Shown: positions 25,214 to 33,149 of the stretch, piece by piece
Layout of the letters: every line of letters begins with the position of its first letter
Position numbering within the stretch: position 1 is the first letter of the stretch
Source: GCA-2861595 sp035536185
GTDB lineage: Bacteria > Actinomycetota > Acidimicrobiia > Acidimicrobiales > GCA-2861595
Assembly: GCA_035536185.1 (NCBI GenBank)
Contig: DATLOM010000001.1
Span: 1-47,340 of the forward strand
DNA length: 47,340 nucleotides
Direction of reading: 5' to 3'
Translations under genes and position numbers: made by a program
Notes under the pieces: generated by a model
The model's database searches: none
The model's input: only the letters and a program-made list of their open reading frames with translations
What the model was told of the DNA's origin: nothing

Positions 25214-27390
25214 TTGGGCTTGGGAGGCCGAAGCTGACATGGCTGGGCCTGCGGTGGCCCCGTGAGGTCAAGCCCGAGCAGTTAGCGGCGATCGGGCGTC
25301 TGCTGGCTGGCTCAGGTGGCACCCCCGTCGTGCTGCAGGCCACCGGCACCGCCGCCGGCGTCACTCATCGCCTGGCCGTGCCCAGCGGCCGGGGGACCCT
25401 GGTCACCTCGCAGCTTCGGGCATCGCTGCCCGGTCTGGCAGTGGCCGAACTGTCTCACCCGGACAGCTCTGCCGCTCACCTGGACCGGGCCGTGCGGCTG
25501 TCGCTGACCTCCCGCCGGCGCCCGCTCATTATCAACGACGCCGAAGCGCTCGCCCGCTCCTTGCTGACCGCGCTGGCCCACATTGAACAGGGCGAACAAC
25601 TCATCCTGCAGTGGGTGCTCGGCCGCCGACTTGCGCCACGAGTGGTCCCCACCAGGACCTCCCATCAGCATCCGGAATCATGGGTGCAAGCTCTGCTGCG
25701 GGCGCCGCTGAGGTCGCCGACTCCGCTCGACAGCGAAGCCCGCCGGGCACAGCGTGACAAGCAGTCCGAGCCTGGGTGGCGAGCTGTCGGCCGCATCGCC
25801 GTCGCTGCTCCTACCACAGCTCGCCAGCGCCATCTGCTCGCTGCCGTACTCGGGGCGCTGCGGGCTGCCGAAGGCCCCGGCGTCCGGCTGAGGGCCGTGC
25901 CGGAGCCCCCTCGGCGAACACTGCGGGCAAGCCTGCCATGGCACCTGCCGCTGGCCCTGAACACCAGCGAACTCATGGCGCTGTCGTCGTGGCCGCTCGG
26001 ACTGACCGCCGACCTGCCCGTCCGTACTGTTGGCAGCCGACCGCTCGCACCGAGCCCGGCGATCCCGACCAGGGGGCGGGTTATCGGGAGGGGGACGTGG
26101 CCGGGACAGGAGCGGGCGCTGGCACTGTCGACGTCCGACAGCTTGCGCCATCTGCACGTCCTCGGGCCGACTGGCGTCGGCAAGAGCACGTTGCTGTTGA
26201 ACCTCATCACTCAGGACTTGGCGGCCAATCGTGGTGTCGTCGTCATCGAGCCCAAAGGCGACCTCATCGCCGACGTGCTGGCCCGCATCCCCAAGCATCG
26301 CCTCGACGACGTGGTTCTCATCGACCCGACAGACGAGGCCCGGCCGGTGGGACTGAATCCGTTGGCCCGGTCCGGTGGTGAGTCGCCGGAGCTAGTCGCC
26401 GACGGCCTGCTGTCAGTCTTCCATGGCCTCTACGCCGCCCACTGGGGGCCGCGCACCCAGGACATCCTGCACGCCAGCCTGCTGACCCTGGCTCGCACGC
26501 CCGGCATGAGCCTCGTCGGGCTGCCACTGCTGCTCAGTCATCCGGGCTTTCGGCGCCGCCTGGTCGGGCGGCACAATGACCCGATCGCGCTCGCTCCCTT
26601 CTGGGCGGGCTTTGAGGCCTGGTCTGACGCTGAACGCACGGCGGCGGTAGCGCCGGTCATGAACAAGCTGCGTCCCTTCATCCTGCGGCCCCAGCTGCGC
26701 CAGGTCATCGGGCAGGCCGCACCGCGCTTCGACGTGCGACAGGTCTTCTCAGCGCGCAAAGTCCTGCTCGTCAACCTGAGCAAGGGTCGTCTCGGTGCCG
26801 AAGCCGCCGCCCTGCTCGGCAGCCTGGTGGTGGCCCAGCTGTGGCAGGCCACCTTGGAGCGGTCGCGCATCGCGCCGGAGCGCCGTCATCCGGTGTTCGT
26901 CTTCATCGACGAGTTCCAGGACTACCTGCACCTGCCGACCGACATCAGTGACGCCCTGGCCGCAGCCAGAGGACTGGGCGTCGGCCTAAGCCTGGCCCAC
27001 CAACACCTCCACCAGTTGGAGCCGTCGATGCGCTCAGCAGTGCTGGCCAACGCCCGCTCCCGGATCTGCTTCCAGCTCGGGCACGAGGACGCCCGGACCC
27101 TGGCTGGCTCAAAGTCCCAACTCGAGGCCGAGGACTTCCAGACGCTCGGCAGCTTCGCGGTCTACGCCGCCCTGGTGGCCGGCGGCAGCGTGCGGCCCTG
27201 GTGCAGCGCCGTCACGGCGCCACCAGGCCCGACGAGCAGTGATCCGGCTGCGGTGCGGGCGGCTTCGGCCCAGCGCTACGGCACGCCGCGGGAGGAAATC
27301 GAGGCCGATCTGGAACAGCTCATCCGCGGTGGCCGGGGTCACGGCACCGATGACCTGTCGCCGCGGCGGCCAGGTCGGAGGTCGTCGTGA
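25210..27390 (+). CDS. TraD/VirD4-like conjugative coupling ATPase
   Basis: A 726-residue protein from GTG 25210. Walker A GPTGVGKST is at residues 319-327, a conserved VVIEPKGDLIADVL follows, and Walker B VFVFIDEFQDYL is near 562-573. The C-terminal LAHQHLHQL...VLANARSRICF region is typical of the TraM-recognition/TraG-TraD family. Such ATPases bring DNA to a transfer channel. No strong N-terminal transmembrane helices are visible, unlike classical VirD4, so it may be the soluble VirD4-like type common in actinobacterial elements. No relaxase or VirB4 gene was recognised nearby, so the element may be mobilisable rather than self-sufficient. Confidence 0.85.
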   Translation: MIGLGRPKLTWLGLRWPREVKPEQLAAIGRLLAGSGGTPVVLQATGTAAGVTHRLAVPSGRGTLVTSQLRASLPGLAVAELSHPDSSAAHLDRAVRLSLTSRRRPLIINDAEALARSLLTALAHIEQGEQLILQWVLGRRLAPRVVPTRTSHQHPESWVQALLRAPLRSPTPLDSEARRAQRDKQSEPGWRAVGRIAVAAPTTARQRHLLAAVLGALRAAEGPGVRLRAVPEPPRRTLRASLPWHLPLALNTSELMALSSWPLGLTADLPVRTVGSRPLAPSPAIPTRGRVIGRGTWPGQERALALSTSDSLRHLHVLGPTGVGKSTLLLNLITQDLAANRGVVVIEPKGDLIADVLARIPKHRLDDVVLIDPTDEARPVGLNPLARSGGESPELVADGLLSVFHGLYAAHWGPRTQDILHASLLTLARTPGMSLVGLPLLLSHPGFRRRLVGRHNDPIALAPFWAGFEAWSDAERTAAVAPVMNKLRPFILRPQLRQVIGQAAPRFDVRQVFSARKVLLVNLSKGRLGAEAAALLGSLVVAQLWQATLERSRIAPERRHPVFVFIDEFQDYLHLPTDISDALAAARGLGVGLSLAHQHLHQLEPSMRSAVLANARSRICFQLGHEDARTLAGSKSQLEAEDFQTLGSFAVYAALVAGGSVRPWCSAVTAPPGPTSSDPAAVRAASAQRYGTPREEIEADLEQLIRGGRGHGTDDLSPRRPGRRSS

Positions 27391-27725
27391 GCTGGTCCCG
27401 CACGGCTCAGCATCCGGTCGCCCGACCGCTGGCGGAGTCGAGGGAATCGGGAAAGACCTGGCCAAGTGGTGAGATGGTTCAAACAGGGGCGCGGACTGTC
27501 TTAAGTGCTTTGGCCTCCTCGACTGTCTCACCTGGCCCAGGACGAGGTCGTTGGGCTAGCCGGTACGGAGAGGAGAGCGGGGCCGTCGTTTGGGACAAGG
27601 TGGGCGGGGTTGGCCAGCGGGGTGGGGGTCACCTACCGCTCGCGCCAGCCATCCACCACCCCGTGCTCTCTGTTGTCTGTTCATCTGAGGCGCGGACTGG
27701 GAACGGCCAAGGGGGCCGGTCGTGA
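27387..27725 (+). CDS. Small unknown protein in the transfer operon
   Basis: A 112-residue frame that starts with GTGA overlapping the ATPase stop and ends with a TGA overlapping the GTG of the next gene. Both overlaps are exactly 4 nt, the same spacing used at every other junction of this operon, which is the main argument that it is coding. The sequence is Gly/Ser/Arg-rich without a recognisable fold, so it could be fast-evolving or, less likely, a coincidence. Confidence 0.45.
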   Translation: MSWSRTAQHPVARPLAESRESGKTWPSGEMVQTGARTVLSALASSTVSPGPGRGRWASRYGEESGAVVWDKVGGVGQRGGGHLPLAPAIHHPVLSVVCSSEARTGNGQGGRS

Positions 27726-28525
27726 GTACGCCACGGAAGGGGCGGCGCCAGCTTCTACGCCTCCAGGCGGAGTTGTCGGAACGTGACTGCGAGCTGTTGG
27801 GCAGTGTCCATCGTCTCCGGCTGGCCAGCACCCGCCAGCTGGAGCGGCTGCATTTCCCGGTGCCGCCGCGCGCCAGCCGACTGAGTGCCGCCCGTAGCTG
27901 CCGCCGCACGCTGGAGCGCCTGGTCCGGGAACGAGCCCTGGTCCGTCTCCAGCGTCGCATCGGCGGCGTCCGCGCTGGCTCAGCCTCCTACGTCTATGCC
28001 ATTGGTCCAGTCGGGCAACGGCTGCTTGGCGGCAGCGGGCCGAGGCGGCGCTTCAGGGAACCATCGGGCCTGTTCGTTGCCCACACACTGGCTGTCAGCG
28101 AACTCTGCGTCCAGTTGCAAGAGACCGCACGACGGGGGGAGCTGCAGGTGGTGCGTTTAGAGACCGAGCCGCAGTGCTGGCGAACCAGCACCGGCCTCGG
28201 CGGCCTCAGCTGGCTGCGGCCGGATTTCTTCGTCGTCCTACTGGCTGGCGGCTACGAGTACCGCTGGTTCGTGGAGGTGGATCTCGGCACCGAGCACACC
28301 CCAGCCATCCTGCGCAAGTGCCGCAACTACGAGGCCTACTACCGCTCCGGTGTCGAACAGGACCGCCACGGCGTGTTCCCGAGGGCGCTGTGGGTGGCGC
28401 CGGACGAGCAGCGGGCCGGGCGCATCGGCTCGGCGTTCCGCCAGGCGACTGGCATCACTGAGGGGTTGTTCGTGGTCACCGCTGCCGGAAGGGCCATCGA
28501 GGTCTTGGCAGGAGGACAGACGTGA
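27722..28525 (+). CDS. Replication-relaxation family protein (element 2)
   Basis: A 267-residue protein. The N-terminal winged helix reads LSERDCELLGSVHRLRLASTRQLERLHF and ends with SYVYAIGPVGQRLL. The C-terminal half includes LRPDFFVVL, YRWFVEVDLGTEHTPAIL and KCRNYEAYYRSG, the same layout as the 6822-7937 product and the Replic_Relax family. The D...E-V-D pattern suggests a nuclease-like fold, though its activity is not established. It is coupled by 4-nt overlaps to its neighbours in the transfer operon. Confidence 0.8.
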   Translation: MSTPRKGRRQLLRLQAELSERDCELLGSVHRLRLASTRQLERLHFPVPPRASRLSAARSCRRTLERLVRERALVRLQRRIGGVRAGSASYVYAIGPVGQRLLGGSGPRRRFREPSGLFVAHTLAVSELCVQLQETARRGELQVVRLETEPQCWRTSTGLGGLSWLRPDFFVVLLAGGYEYRWFVEVDLGTEHTPAILRKCRNYEAYYRSGVEQDRHGVFPRALWVAPDEQRAGRIGSAFRQATGITEGLFVVTAAGRAIEVLAGGQT

Positions 28526-29553
28526 AGGAGCTACCGAGGAACCGCATCTTGGTCGGTGATGCCCGGCAGCGGCTGGCTTCACTTCCGGGCGGCTCCGTCG
28601 ACTGCGTCGTCACCAGCCCCCCGTACTTCGCTCTGCGCAACTACGCCATGGCTGGCCAGCTCGGACTGGAGGCGACGGTTACGGAGTGGGTCGATGACCT
28701 GCTGGCCGTCATGGACGAGCTGGCCCGGTTGCTGAAGCCGGCTGGCACTCTCTGGCTGAACCTGGGTGACAGCTACAGCCGCCGCGAGCATCAGGGCGCG
28801 CCCCCGAAGGGCTTGCTGCTGGCACCCGAACGCCTGCTGTTGGCCCTGGCGAACCGCGGGTGGGTGGTGCGCAACAAGATCGTCTGGGCCAAGACCAATC
28901 CGTTGCCGATGAGCGCCGCCGACCGGTTGACCTGCGCCTGGGAACCGCTGTACTTACTGACTCGTTCCCGGCACTACCACTTCGACCTCGACGCCATCAG
29001 GCAGCCGCATCGCTCCAGCCGGCCGCCGTCACGCTCGAAGCCGCCACGTTCCGGTCCACCGGCCTGGGCGGGACCACTGGCCGGTAATCAGTCGGGACTC
29101 GACCGGCTGCACGCCCAAGGCGCGGCCGGCCATCCGCTCGGCAAGAACCCCGGCGACGTGTGGACGCTGCCGACGGCGGCGAGCCGGACCGGGCACCACG
29201 CCAGCTTTCCGGAAGGTCTGATACACCGGCCGATCCTGGCTGGCACCCCCGAGCGGGTGTGCGCGACCTGTGGCCTGGCGTGGCGCCGCCAGCGGGTAAC
29301 CCGCAGCCTGGGCCGCCTGGCGGTGATCGGCGGCCTGAGGCCAGACTGCGCCTGCGGAAGCGACTACCGGCCGGGCCTGGTGCTCGATCCGTTCATCGGC
29401 AGCGGCACCGTGGCCGTGGTGGCTGAGCGGCTGGGGCGGGACTGGCTGGGTATCGAGTTGAACCCGGCGTTCGCGGACATGGCCATGAGGCGACTTCAGG
29501 TAGCTCGCCGGATGAAGCGACATCAGGACTCGTCAGACGCGGCCGCAGCGTGA
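28522..29553 (+). CDS. DNA methyltransferase (N4-cytosine/N6-adenine type)
   Basis: A 343-residue methyltransferase from GTG 28522. Motif IV is TSPPY near residue 33 and motif I, DPFIGSGT, is near residue 290, so the order IV...I marks the beta class. A Cys cluster (CATCG and CACG) just before motif I may be a zinc ribbon. Residues after motif I (GRDWLGIELNPAF) complete the AdoMet site. The SPPY form is most common in N4-cytosine enzymes. No restriction endonuclease gene is adjacent, so this is probably an orphan enzyme protecting the element against host restriction. Last gene of the 4-nt-overlap chain. Confidence 0.88.
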   Translation: MKELPRNRILVGDARQRLASLPGGSVDCVVTSPPYFALRNYAMAGQLGLEATVTEWVDDLLAVMDELARLLKPAGTLWLNLGDSYSRREHQGAPPKGLLLAPERLLLALANRGWVVRNKIVWAKTNPLPMSAADRLTCAWEPLYLLTRSRHYHFDLDAIRQPHRSSRPPSRSKPPRSGPPAWAGPLAGNQSGLDRLHAQGAAGHPLGKNPGDVWTLPTAASRTGHHASFPEGLIHRPILAGTPERVCATCGLAWRRQRVTRSLGRLAVIGGLRPDCACGSDYRPGLVLDPFIGSGTVAVVAERLGRDWLGIELNPAFADMAMRRLQVARRMKRHQDSSDAAAA

Positions 29554-29623
29554 CGCGCTACGCCACCTACGCCGCTGCCGGAGCCCCACGAGAACAAAGC
29601 AAATCTATGAAAGGAGGAATCAC

Positions 29624-29956
29624 ATGGAACAACAACACAACATGGAGCACCGCCGAACAGCTGGACCGACCGGCCGGGAGGTCTGGGAAACCAGCCCACA
29701 CCGACCAGCGGTCTTCGTCATCGACACCGAAGCCTTCGACCGAGGCGCACTACATGGCCGCTGGATCAATCCCAACGATGACCCGCTGCACCTGAAGCAA
29801 CAGCTGTCCGCGCTGCTCGGGCGTCAACCTGACCGCGGCACATGGGCCGTGGTTGACCAGGTCGGCCTGGGACCGGTCATGGTGCCGGAAACGCTCGACG
29901 TCGAGGAACTACGAGAAGCGGTTGAGGAACTGAAGACGCCGAGATCGCCATCGTGA
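29624..29956 (+). CDS. ArdA-like antirestriction protein (short)
   Basis: A 110-residue protein; ATG 29624 has AAAGGAGG with six spacer bases. The stretch AVFVIDTEAFDRGALHGRWI, then a DP-x-L helix, and GTWAVVDQVG correspond to the N-terminal ArdA pattern (Y.....Y..G.LHG.W....D......I...L......EWAIHD). Classical ArdA is about 165 residues, so this is shortened. ArdA proteins mimic DNA to block type I restriction. Its position after the methyltransferase and before the repressor fits an element that enters new hosts by conjugation. Confidence 0.6.
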   Translation: MEQQHNMEHRRTAGPTGREVWETSPHRPAVFVIDTEAFDRGALHGRWINPNDDPLHLKQQLSALLGRQPDRGTWAVVDQVGLGPVMVPETLDVEELREAVEELKTPRSPS

Positions 29957-30068
29957 ACAGACCATGCGGGAGCGGGACCAGAAGTGCCCTACCAGAGCAA
30001 GGTCTCGTTGGTGGGATGTCTCTAATTGCTGTGACGCCATGCTCAGCGACCTGTTGTCCATTTCACGG

Positions 30069-30087
30069 CGTTGCACCCCTTGCAACG
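30069..30087. promoter_or_regulatory. Operator 3, CGTTGCA-N5-TGCAACG
   Basis: A perfect inverted repeat with spacer CCCCT, extended by one more G/C pair (30068/30088). It overlaps the -35 region of the repressor's own promoter. Arms are identical to operators 1 and 2 about 5.3 kb upstream. Confidence 0.75.
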
Positions 30088-30108
30088 CACGTCAATCCGC
30101 GCCATAAT
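30080..30108 (+). promoter_or_regulatory. Promoter of the repressor gene
   Basis: TTGCAA (30080-30085), 17 bp, CATAAT (30103-30108). The -35 is part of operator 3, implying autoregulation. The repressor ATG at 30138 follows an AGAGGA. Confidence 0.6.
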
Positions 30109-30137
30109 GGGAGGTGCGTAAATAGAGGAACTACTGC

Positions 30138-30518
30138 ATGGGACAGGACCTACCAATGACTCAACTCGGCCAACTGCTTCAGCGGCTGCGGCTCGACGCT
30201 GGCCTGACGCTCTACGAGCTGGAAAGGCGCAGCGGCATCAACCGTTCGACCTTGCAACGCATGGAGACGGGCAGCACCACGAACCCGGACACCAAGACGC
30301 TGAATGCCTTGGCCCGGTTTTTTGGGATCGACGCCGAACAGCTCTACGACGCCGTCTGGCAGGAAGCCGATGCGCCGCTGCCCAGCCCTGCGGTCTACTT
30401 CCGCAGCAAGTACCGCTTGAACACCGAGCAGATCGCCGAAATTGAAGCCACGATCCGGCGGACCACGGAAAAGCCGCGCAAAGGCGGCGACAAGAAGAAC
30501 AAGCCAGACAAGAAATAG
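30138..30518 (+). CDS. ImmR-like XRE repressor
   Basis: A 126-residue protein. Residues about 10-70 are a classical XRE HTH: LGQLLQRLRLDAGLTLYELE, SGINRSTLQRMETGS, then TLNALARFFGI. The C-terminal ~50 residues are basic and end KKNKPDKK. It lies immediately upstream of an ImmA-like metallopeptidase, the arrangement of immR-immA in ICEBs1 and many phages, where ImmR represses the transfer genes and ImmA cleaves it to release them. The matching operators at its own promoter and at the transfer operon support that role here. ATG 30156 is an alternative start. Confidence 0.85.
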   Translation: MGQDLPMTQLGQLLQRLRLDAGLTLYELERRSGINRSTLQRMETGSTTNPDTKTLNALARFFGIDAEQLYDAVWQEADAPLPSPAVYFRSKYRLNTEQIAEIEATIRRTTEKPRKGGDKKNKPDKK

Positions 30519-30540
30519 ACCGAAGCGAAAGGAGGTCACT

Positions 30541-31287
30541 ATGAATCAATTACCAACTACAGCACGGAGCAGCCGGAGCAAACGGCCGAGCACAATCGGC
30601 GCCTTGCGGGCATTGGTGCCGGCTCGGGCGCTCAGCTTCACCGACGCCAAGGCCATCGGCGAGTTGCAAGCTCATCGCCTCCTCAAGCTGACAGCCAGTA
30701 CCTCGGCGCCGGTGTCAGAAGGCATCATCACCGCGCTGCCGCGCATCGACGTCCAGCGCGTCGCCAACTTGATCGGCTCCGGCGCCACGGCTTGGAGCCG
30801 GGGCATGTGGCGCATCCGCTTGAACGCTGCTGAACCGCCGACGCGGCAGCGCTTCACCCTTGCCCATGAGTTGAAGCATTTGCTCGATGCCGAGGCCGAG
30901 GACGTGATCTACAAGCACCTGCCCGCCGGAGCGGCCAAGGATCGCTTCATCGAGGCTGTCTGTGACCACTTCGCCGCCTGCCTGCTCATGCCCAAGCCGT
31001 GGGTCAAGCGTCTGTGGGGCCAAGGCGTTCAGGATCTCGCCGGCCTGGCCTGGCGGTTCGAGGTCAGCCAACAGGCCATGCTGATCCGCCTGCAGTACCT
31101 CGGCCTGGTCGATCCGCTGCCCCGCTGCGTCAGCTGGCAGCACCTCGGCACCGTCGCCGTCCGTGGTGTCCGCCAGCCAAGTCGACGGCGCTCGTACCAC
31201 CGCTCGTATTCAGCCGGGGGAAACCAGTTCACCCGACGGCCTTTCAGACCATCAGCCCGAACCATGTTGCAAGGAGTGTCACCATGA
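30541..31287 (+). CDS. ImmA/IrrE-type metallopeptidase (anti-repressor)
   Basis: A 248-residue protein; ATG 30541 has AAAGGAGG with six spacer bases, 22 bp after the repressor stop. The zinc site HELKH is at residues 109-113 within FTLAHELKHLLD, and the second-sphere Glu lies in EAVCDHFAACLLMP (138-151), both typical of the family (PF06114). ImmA peptidases cleave the cognate ImmR-type repressor under DNA damage or cell-density signals. The C-terminal ~60 residues are Arg/Ser-rich and unlike typical members. Its stop overlaps the recombinase start by 4 nt, so derepression and recombinase synthesis are linked. Confidence 0.88.
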   Translation: MNQLPTTARSSRSKRPSTIGALRALVPARALSFTDAKAIGELQAHRLLKLTASTSAPVSEGIITALPRIDVQRVANLIGSGATAWSRGMWRIRLNAAEPPTRQRFTLAHELKHLLDAEAEDVIYKHLPAGAAKDRFIEAVCDHFAACLLMPKPWVKRLWGQGVQDLAGLAWRFEVSQQAMLIRLQYLGLVDPLPRCVSWQHLGTVAVRGVRQPSRRRSYHRSYSAGGNQFTRRPFRPSARTMLQGVSP

Positions 31288-33095
31288 ACGAGGCACCTGA
31301 GCGTGCTCGCCCCGCTACCGAGGCGATGCGAGCGCGCTCTGACGACCATCGACAGGGCTCCCCGCGAGCCCTGTTGTATTTGCGGGTCAGCACCAAGGAA
31401 CAGGCCATGCGGGCCGGTGACCCGGAGGGCTACTCGTTGCCCACCCAACGCGAGGCCTGTCTGCGCAAGGCCGGCGAACTCGGCGCCGATGTCGTTGAGG
31501 AGTTCCTGGACAAGGACACCGGCACCAGTACCGGCAAGCGTCCGGCCATGCAGCAGCTCATGGCGCGAGTGGAGGCCGGCCGGGATATCGACTACGTCAT
31601 CGTCCACAAGCTCGACCGCCTCGCCCGTAACCGGCTCGACGATGCACACGTGACGGTGACGCTCGAAGCTGCCGGGGCGACGTTGGTGTCGTGCGTCGAG
31701 GGCATCAACCAGACGCCGAGCGGCCGCTTGCTGCACGGCATGTTGGCCTCGGTCAACGAGTACTACTCGCGCAACCTCAGCGACGAGATCAAGCGCAAGA
31801 CGCTGCAGAAGGCCAAGAACGGCGGCACGCCCTTCCTGGCCCCCATCGGCTACTTGAACAAGCAGGACCTGTCGGGCGGACGCGATGACCGCTGGGTCGA
31901 ACTGGACCCGGAGCGGGCTCCGCTGATCATCTGGGCCTTCGAGGCCTATGCCAGCGGTCTCTGGGCGCTGAGCACCCTCCAGGCCGAGTTGACCGCCCGA
32001 GGCCTTACCACCCGGCCCACGGCCAAGAAGCCCGCCAAGCCACTCCATGAGTCGCTGCTCCAGCGGGTGCTGGTCAACCCCTACTACATGGGCGTCGTCA
32101 AGTGGCGGGGGGTGGAGTACCGGGGCAGCCACCAGCCGCTGGTCACGCCGGAAATCTTCTTCAAGGTGCAAGAGGTGCTGGCCGCCCATGGCCGCTCCGG
32201 CGAGCGCAGTTGGCGCCACCAGCACTACCTGAAGGGAAGCCTGTTCTGTGACCAGTGCGGCAGCCGCCTGTCGTTGTCGTTCAGCCGGGGCAACGGCGGG
32301 CTCTACTGCTACTTCTTCTGCCTCGGCCGCCACAGCCGAAGGACGGTCTGCGGGCAGAAATCGGTGCAAGCTGAGTTGGTCGCAGCGGCAGTGGAGCGTT
32401 ACTGGCCGAGAGTCAGGGTGGCCGAGCACGCCAAGGTCGGCATCCGGCGGGTGCTGGCCGAGGATCTCGATGAGGAGCGGGCCGAGGCGGACCACGAGCG
32501 ACGGCTGCTCCAGCGCCGGATTCAGAAGCTCAGAGACGAACGCCAGAAGTTGCTCGACGGCTACTACGCCGGGGCAATTCCAGTGGACTTGCTCAAAAGC
32601 GAGCAGGAGCGGATCGGCCGGGGTACGGCAGAGGCCGAGTCCCGACTCGACAAGCTCGCCGCCAAGGTCGACGACATCGAGAACCTGATCACACGGGCGG
32701 TGGCCTGGGTTGACTCAGTTCACCGCGGCTACCAGGAGGCCGACGAGTCGGTTCGGCGGCTACTGAACCAGGCCGTGTTCACGCGGATGTTCATCGGTGC
32801 GGATGGGACGGTCAGGCGGGTGGAGTACACGGAGGGGATTGAGCATCTGCTGGCGGACGACGAGGAGCAGGATGAGGCAGCGCCGGCAGCAGTGCAAGAC
32901 GGCGAAGAGCCGGAACGGTTGAACCGGCACCAAAACGACGTACACCCTGGCCCGAGGGCCAGGGTGTATCGCCGGCGATCTGGTAATCACGGTTGGAACC
33001 TGCTGCGTTTGGTGGAGGCGAAGGGACTCGAACCCTCGAACCTCTTGACTGCCAGTCAAGCGCTCTACCAGCTGAGCTACGCCCCCAGCATCTGA
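31284..33095 (+). CDS. Large serine recombinase (integrase)
   Basis: A 603-residue frame from ATG 31284 (AAGGAG seven bases upstream). The resolvase domain has the nucleophile Ser36 in LLYLRVSTKEQ and the HKLDRLARN motif. The recombinase domain (PIGY..., RVLVNPYYMGVVKWRG) follows, then a zinc ribbon beginning CDQCGSRL at residue 322, then a long coiled coil (DEERAEADHERRLLQRRIQK). The last ~50 residues are unlike a recombinase: the frame crosses a perfect hairpin (32941-32968) and then reads the antisense strand of the tRNA-Ala gene (LVEAKGLEPSNLLTASQALY). The C-terminal end is therefore set by the integration junction, or the functional protein ends earlier in the family alignment. Confidence 0.9.
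   Translation: MNEAPERARPATEAMRARSDDHRQGSPRALLYLRVSTKEQAMRAGDPEGYSLPTQREACLRKAGELGADVVEEFLDKDTGTSTGKRPAMQQLMARVEAGRDIDYVIVHKLDRLARNRLDDAHVTVTLEAAGATLVSCVEGINQTPSGRLLHGMLASVNEYYSRNLSDEIKRKTLQKAKNGGTPFLAPIGYLNKQDLSGGRDDRWVELDPERAPLIIWAFEAYASGLWALSTLQAELTARGLTTRPTAKKPAKPLHESLLQRVLVNPYYMGVVKWRGVEYRGSHQPLVTPEIFFKVQEVLAAHGRSGERSWRHQHYLKGSLFCDQCGSRLSLSFSRGNGGLYCYFFCLGRHSRRTVCGQKSVQAELVAAAVERYWPRVRVAEHAKVGIRRVLAEDLDEERAEADHERRLLQRRIQKLRDERQKLLDGYYAGAIPVDLLKSEQERIGRGTAEAESRLDKLAAKVDDIENLITRAVAWVDSVHRGYQEADESVRRLLNQAVFTRMFIGADGTVRRVEYTEGIEHLLADDEEQDEAAPAAVQDGEEPERLNRHQNDVHPGPRARVYRRRSGNHGWNLLRLVEAKGLEPSNLLTASQALYQLSYAPSI
32941..32968 (-). terminator. Perfect 13-bp hairpin downstream of tRNA-Ala
   Basis: TACACCCTGGCCC-ga-GGGCCAGGGTGTA, a perfect inverted repeat. 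It is about 40 bp past the 3' end of the minus-strand tRNA gene and is followed on that strand by ACGTCGTTTT, so it could end tRNA transcription. It also lies inside the recombinase frame and might instead be part of the attachment site. Confidence 0.5.
33010..33086 (-). tRNA. tRNA-Ala(GGC), CCA encoded
   Basis: On the minus strand: acceptor GGGGGCG paired with CGCCTCC, which includes the G3-U70 pair that defines alanine tRNAs. D arm GCTC/GAGC, anticodon stem CTTGA/TCAAG with loop CTGGCAG (anticodon GGC), T arm with TTCGAGT, discriminator A (33013) and an encoded CCA (33010-33012). The variable loop is one base longer than usual if the T-stem is GAGGG/CCCTT. It marks the junction of accessory DNA and core chromosome. 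Confidence 0.95.
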
Positions 33096-33149
33096 CGAGC
33101 CTATACGGCATCGGCCGAGGGGATGGGCCTGGCCACCGCTAGATTCGCG

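Noticed and set aside
29953..30159. 68-residue frame overlapping the ArdA-like stop by 4 nt
   Set aside because: It runs across operator 3 and the repressor promoter and overlaps the repressor start; the sequence has no protein-like features.
1..33000. Search for a duplicate of the tRNA-Ala 3' end as the left attachment site
   Set aside because: No copy was noticed by eye. Serine recombinases often use cores of only a few bases, so the left end of the element cannot be fixed from this window.
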